A DNA stretch of 64,000 bases from the NCBI GenBank assembly GCA_964476595.1, contig CAYZCL010000053.1:62001-126000 (forward strand). Direction: 5' to 3'. The stretch's first letter is position 1. Every line of letters begins with the position of its first letter. Of the stretch, positions 61,365-64,000 are shown piece by piece. The position numbers and the translations under genes were made by a program. Under the pieces are notes generated by a model. That model had not been told where the DNA came from, did not search any database, and worked only from the letters and a program-made list of their open reading frames with translations. Source of the stretch: JALSRD01 sp964476595 (GTDB lineage Bacteria; Desulfobacterota; Desulfobacteria; Desulfobacterales; JALSRD01).

Positions 61365-61445
61365 GTCATTGTGTCCCGGGATGCCACCTGCGGGGGGCTT
61401 CCCGTGCGGACGGCCCGCCTCGGCCCCTGAAAGAGAAGGAAGTTA

Positions 61446-61685
61446 TCAGTCTTCGTGCTCGGCGTGGGCCTGTTTGCCGGTGCCGGGCATGCCGTACATG
61501 GAGGTGCTGCCGCTGGACCAGTATTCCAGGACGCCCTCCTGCACCATCTGGTTGATCAGCTTCTTGGCCACGCGCGGCTTTTCGCCCAGGATCTTGGCCA
61601 GGTCGCTGAAGTAGAACTTCGACTTGGTCTTGAGTTTCTTCTCCAGCGCTTCCGTGATTTTCTGTTTCGCCTCTTCGTATTCCAT
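61446..61685 (-). CDS. dsrD: Dissimilatory sulfite reductase accessory protein DsrD
   Basis: 79 residues, the usual DsrD length, with a winged-helix fold: MEYEEAKQKITEALEKK, FYFSDLAKILGEKP, KKLINQMVQEGVLEYWSSG. DsrD is an allosteric activator of DsrAB in sulfate reducers and is characteristic of the reductive type of dsr locus. The ATG is preceded by a GAGGCAACGAG leader. Separated from dsrB by 75 bp that fold into a strong hairpin. Confidence 0.95.
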   Translation of the reverse strand: MEYEEAKQKITEALEKKLKTKSKFYFSDLAKILGEKPRVAKKLINQMVQEGVLEYWSSGSTSMYGMPGTGKQAHAEHED

Positions 61686-61707
61686 CTCGTTGCCTCTCTT
61701 CCCGTGT

Positions 61708-61743
61708 CCGGGGGCGCTTTTCCTGGAGAAAAGGCACCCCCGG
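61708..61743 (-). terminator. Strong stem-loop between dsrB and dsrD
   Basis: CCGGGGG/CCCCCGG (61708-61714, 61737-61743) outer stem and CTTTTC/GAAAAG (61717-61722, 61728-61733) inner stem with a 5-nt loop and a small internal loop. It begins 18 nt after the dsrB stop on the minus strand. No T-run. Likely a 3' protector of dsrAB mRNA or processing site. Confidence 0.65.
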
Positions 61744-61760
61744 GGTCGTTTGTTTCGGCG

Positions 61761-62909
61761 TTAGAACTTGAACTGCGTGGTCTGGCGCCAGGTGTAGTAG
61801 GCCGGATCACGGAAGTCGTCGATGAGGTGGTGGGTGAACTCCAGTTCGCACTTCTCGAAGAATCGTTCCCACCCGATACGCTCGGCCCACTCGCCCAGGC
61901 GCTCGTACTTGCGGGCATCGGCGGCGTAGACCTCAATCATCTTCTTGATGACCTCGACGGTCTTGGGCCAGCGCGGCGGCTCGTTGGGGATGAAGGCCAC
62001 CACGACCTTGGAGAACTTGGGCGGGCTGATACGATTGGAAACCTTGCCGCCCGCCATGATGACGATACCGTCACCCTCGGTGTCCGCCAGGGGCAGTGAG
62101 GGGCACATGGTGTAGCAGTTGCCGCAGAACATACAGCGCTCTTCCTTGATGGCCACGGAGTTGACCTTCTTGCCGTCGGGCAGCTCCACCTTGGCCGGCC
62201 GGATGGCCGCCGTGGGGCAGGCCGCGATGGCCAGCGGGATCTCACACATTTTGTCCAGGTATTCGTGGTCGATCATGGGCGGCTTGCGGTGGTAGCCCAG
62301 GATGGCGATGTCCGAGCAGTGCACGGCGCCGCACATGTTCAGGCAACAGGCCAGCGAAACCCGCACATGGGCCGGCAGGCGGTGGTTCTGGAAATCGGTG
62401 AACAGCTCGTCCATGACGGCCTTGACCGGTCCCGAGGCATCCGTGGCGGGGGTATGGCAGTGAATCCATCCCTGGGTGTGGACGATGTTGCTGACACCGG
62501 CGCCGGTGCCGCCGATGGGGAACTTGAAGCTGCCGCCGGCGAACTTGCGGCTTTCCAGGTCTTTGATCAGCGGGTCGACCTTTTCCTTGCTGTCCACCAT
62601 GAACTCGATGTTGTTGCGCGTGGTAAAGCGCAGGTAGCCGTCACAGTGCTTTTCGGCAATTTCGCAGATCTCGCGGATGTGCGTGGTGCTCATCAGGCGC
62701 GCACCGCCGCAGCGCACGGTATAGACCTCGTCACCGCTCTTGGCCACGTGGACCAGTACGCCCGGCCGCAGGTACTCGTGGTAGAGCCACTGCCCCTTGT
62801 TCTTGGCGATGACCGGCGGATAGAATTCGTCGTATTTGCGCGGACCGATATCGGTGATCCGGTCTTCCATCGGTTTGTCGGGATTGTATCCGGAAGAAAT
62901 AAATGCCAT
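61761..62909 (-). CDS. dsrB: Dissimilatory sulfite reductase beta subunit
   Basis: 382 residues. The siroheme-[4Fe-4S] motif is present (ACCLNMCGAVHCSD), and the ferredoxin insert is CMFCGNCYTMCP (CX2CX2CX3C). RFTTRNNIEFMV and GGTGAGVSNIVHTQGWIHCH (two blocks) are typical DsrB regions. With DsrA it reduces sulfite in the last step of sulfate respiration, delivering sulfur to DsrC. Starts 12 bp after dsrA. Cytoplasmic. Confidence 0.97.
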   Translation of the reverse strand: MAFISSGYNPDKPMEDRITDIGPRKYDEFYPPVIAKNKGQWLYHEYLRPGVLVHVAKSGDEVYTVRCGGARLMSTTHIREICEIAEKHCDGYLRFTTRNNIEFMVDSKEKVDPLIKDLESRKFAGGSFKFPIGGTGAGVSNIVHTQGWIHCHTPATDASGPVKAVMDELFTDFQNHRLPAHVRVSLACCLNMCGAVHCSDIAILGYHRKPPMIDHEYLDKMCEIPLAIAACPTAAIRPAKVELPDGKKVNSVAIKEERCMFCGNCYTMCPSLPLADTEGDGIVIMAGGKVSNRISPPKFSKVVVAFIPNEPPRWPKTVEVIKKMIEVYAADARKYERLGEWAERIGWERFFEKCELEFTHHLIDDFRDPAYYTWRQTTQFKF

Positions 62910-62921
62910 GGTGTGCCCCTC

Positions 62922-64000
62922 CTATCTCTGATGGTATTTTCTGAATTCGTTGATGTCGCGCTTGAAGCCGCCCGGAACCTCTTCTTCCTTCCAGAAGATG
63001 TAGGGGTTGTGGCGCGGTTCCTGAACCATGCGCGGATCGGCGTCGAATCCGAGAACATCGAGCATCTTCTGCAGGCCCTGGCGCTTCATCAGTTCGCCGA
63101 GGCGCTCACGGTTCTTGCCCTCTTCCATCCACCAATCCCAGATGGGCTCGATGACTTTCTCCTTGATCTCGGTGTAAGGTGGTTCGGCTTTCATGAAGGG
63201 CACGATGAGCGATCCCATCTGGGCGCCGTCCAGGATGGGCGCCTTGGCGCCGGCCAGGATGGTGACGCCGCGGTCGTCGCCGATATGCAGGGCACGCGGC
63301 ATGACGTTGATGCAGTGCATGCAGCGGTTGCACTCCTTGTTGTTGATCTTCAGCTTGCCGTCTTCCATCCACATGCACTCGGTGGGGCAGTTGTCGATGA
63401 CTTCCTTCTGGATGTCGAACGGACCCCAGTCGCGTCCCGAGTGGGCGCCGGCATTGGGCGGAATCTCGCCGCCGATGTAGGCCGCCACGGCTTCCTGGTC
63501 GATCTTGATGTCGTCGCGCCAGGTGCCGATGAAGGACAGGTCGGAACGGGCGATGGAGGCCACGCAGCAGTTGGGGCAGCCATCGAACTTGAACTTGAAT
63601 TTGTAGGGGAAGGCCGGACGGTGCAGCTCGTCCTGGTACTCCTGGGTCAGGTCGTAGCACAGGTCCTGGGTGTCGTAGCAGGCGAATTCACAGCGCGCCT
63701 GGCCCACGCAGTCCGCCGGGGTCCGGAGGTTGGAACCGGATCCGCCCAGGTCCTGGTTGTATTTGTGGGTCATTTCGTAGAAGATTTCTTCCAGCTGAGG
63801 GGTGGTGGTGCCCAGGAAGATGATGTCGCCGGTGGAGCCGTGCATGTTGGTAATACCGCTGCCGCGGAAGTCCCACAGATCGCAGAGCTGCTTGAGGTAT
63901 TCGGCTTTGTAGAACTTCCCGCCGGGCTGGTTGACGCGCATGGTGTGGAAGTGCGCCACGCCGGGGAACTGTTCGGGCTGGTCGCAGTAACGGCCGATGA
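62922..64000 (-). CDS. dsrA: Dissimilatory sulfite reductase alpha subunit (5' partial)
   Basis: 358 residues are visible; the N-terminus lies beyond the right edge (full DsrA is about 435 residues, so about 80 are missing). The frame is open to the edge, reading IGRYCDQPEQFPGV before HFHTMRVNQPGGKFY. Cluster-binding Cys occur in CVGQARCEFAC and GCPNCC, and the ferredoxin insert is CNRCMHC after CPTECMWMEDG. The GTG at 63959 is an internal Val codon, not the start. Forms alpha2beta2 with DsrB. Confidence 0.97.
   Translation of the reverse strand, partial: IGRYCDQPEQFPGVAHFHTMRVNQPGGKFYKAEYLKQLCDLWDFRGSGITNMHGSTGDIIFLGTTTPQLEEIFYEMTHKYNQDLGGSGSNLRTPADCVGQARCEFACYDTQDLCYDLTQEYQDELHRPAFPYKFKFKFDGCPNCCVASIARSDLSFIGTWRDDIKIDQEAVAAYIGGEIPPNAGAHSGRDWGPFDIQKEVIDNCPTECMWMEDGKLKINNKECNRCMHCINVMPRALHIGDDRGVTILAGAKAPILDGAQMGSLIVPFMKAEPPYTEIKEKVIEPIWDWWMEEGKNRERLGELMKRQGLQKMLDVLGFDADPRMVQEPRHNPYIFWKEEEVPGGFKRDINEFRKYHQR

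Overview
The window is a GC-rich chromosomal segment from a dissimilatory sulfate reducer, most likely a Desulfobacterota member (former Deltaproteobacteria). The right edge carries dsrA-dsrB-dsrD-dsrN, the arrangement typical of sulfate-reducing bacteria, next to a tetraheme cytochrome c3-type protein and tatBC. No rRNA, tRNA, CRISPR array, insertion sequence or phage gene was recognised. Genes are dense and many overlap by 4-28 bp. Several promoters match the sigma-70 consensus closely (TTGACA-17-TATAGT type). I cannot name the genus.

Left part (1-13.7 kb): the end of a TatD-family hydrolase; a MoxR-type AAA+ ATPase with a CoxE-like VWA protein; a small zinc-ribbon protein and an isolated tatA; an ssb-sbcB pair (SSB and its partner exonuclease I); a DUF362 ferredoxin; an RlmL-like rRNA methyltransferase; threonine aldolase; a DUF374 acyltransferase with a YihY membrane protein; a DUF4126 membrane protein; and an M20 amidohydrolase.

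Middle-left (14-25.6 kb): a TauE exporter, a patatin-like lipase and a ZIP metal transporter. A probable copper-handling group follows (Met-rich Spy/ZraP-like protein, SHOCT protein, CopZ-like chaperone), with a sigma-54-like promoter and an upstream palindrome. Next is a minus-strand operon with an M20 peptidase and a complete dpp/opp-type peptide importer, and then a dodecin.

Middle (26-34.5 kb): a compact minus-strand operon that I could not match to a known system. It has two large dynamin-like GTPases (one with two membrane segments, one lacking a recognisable G4 motif), a HAD phosphatase, an exported protein of unknown function, a ModF-like twin ATPase, and a dihydrolipoamide-dehydrogenase-like flavoprotein in which both redox-active cysteines are replaced. 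This is the strongest candidate for something undescribed.

Right-middle (34.9-51.5 kb): a methionine-type aminotransferase overlapping an omega-amidase; a PhaR-like regulator with a palindrome at its predicted transcription start; a livKHMGF importer; NAD kinase with an exported protein and a TPR lipoprotein; a class III aminotransferase and mmsA (possibly beta-alanine to acetyl-CoA) with a divergent Lrp-type regulator; a ferritin-like protein without iron ligands; arfB; and an MsrAB lipoprotein.

Right (51.7-64 kb): an overlapping glgP-glgA-glgB set for alpha-glucan metabolism, tatBC, the cytochrome, and the dsr locus. A recurring theme is a strong stem-loop just after the most abundantly needed gene of an operon (after dppA, livK, dsrB and mmsA), consistent with segmental mRNA stabilisation or partial termination.
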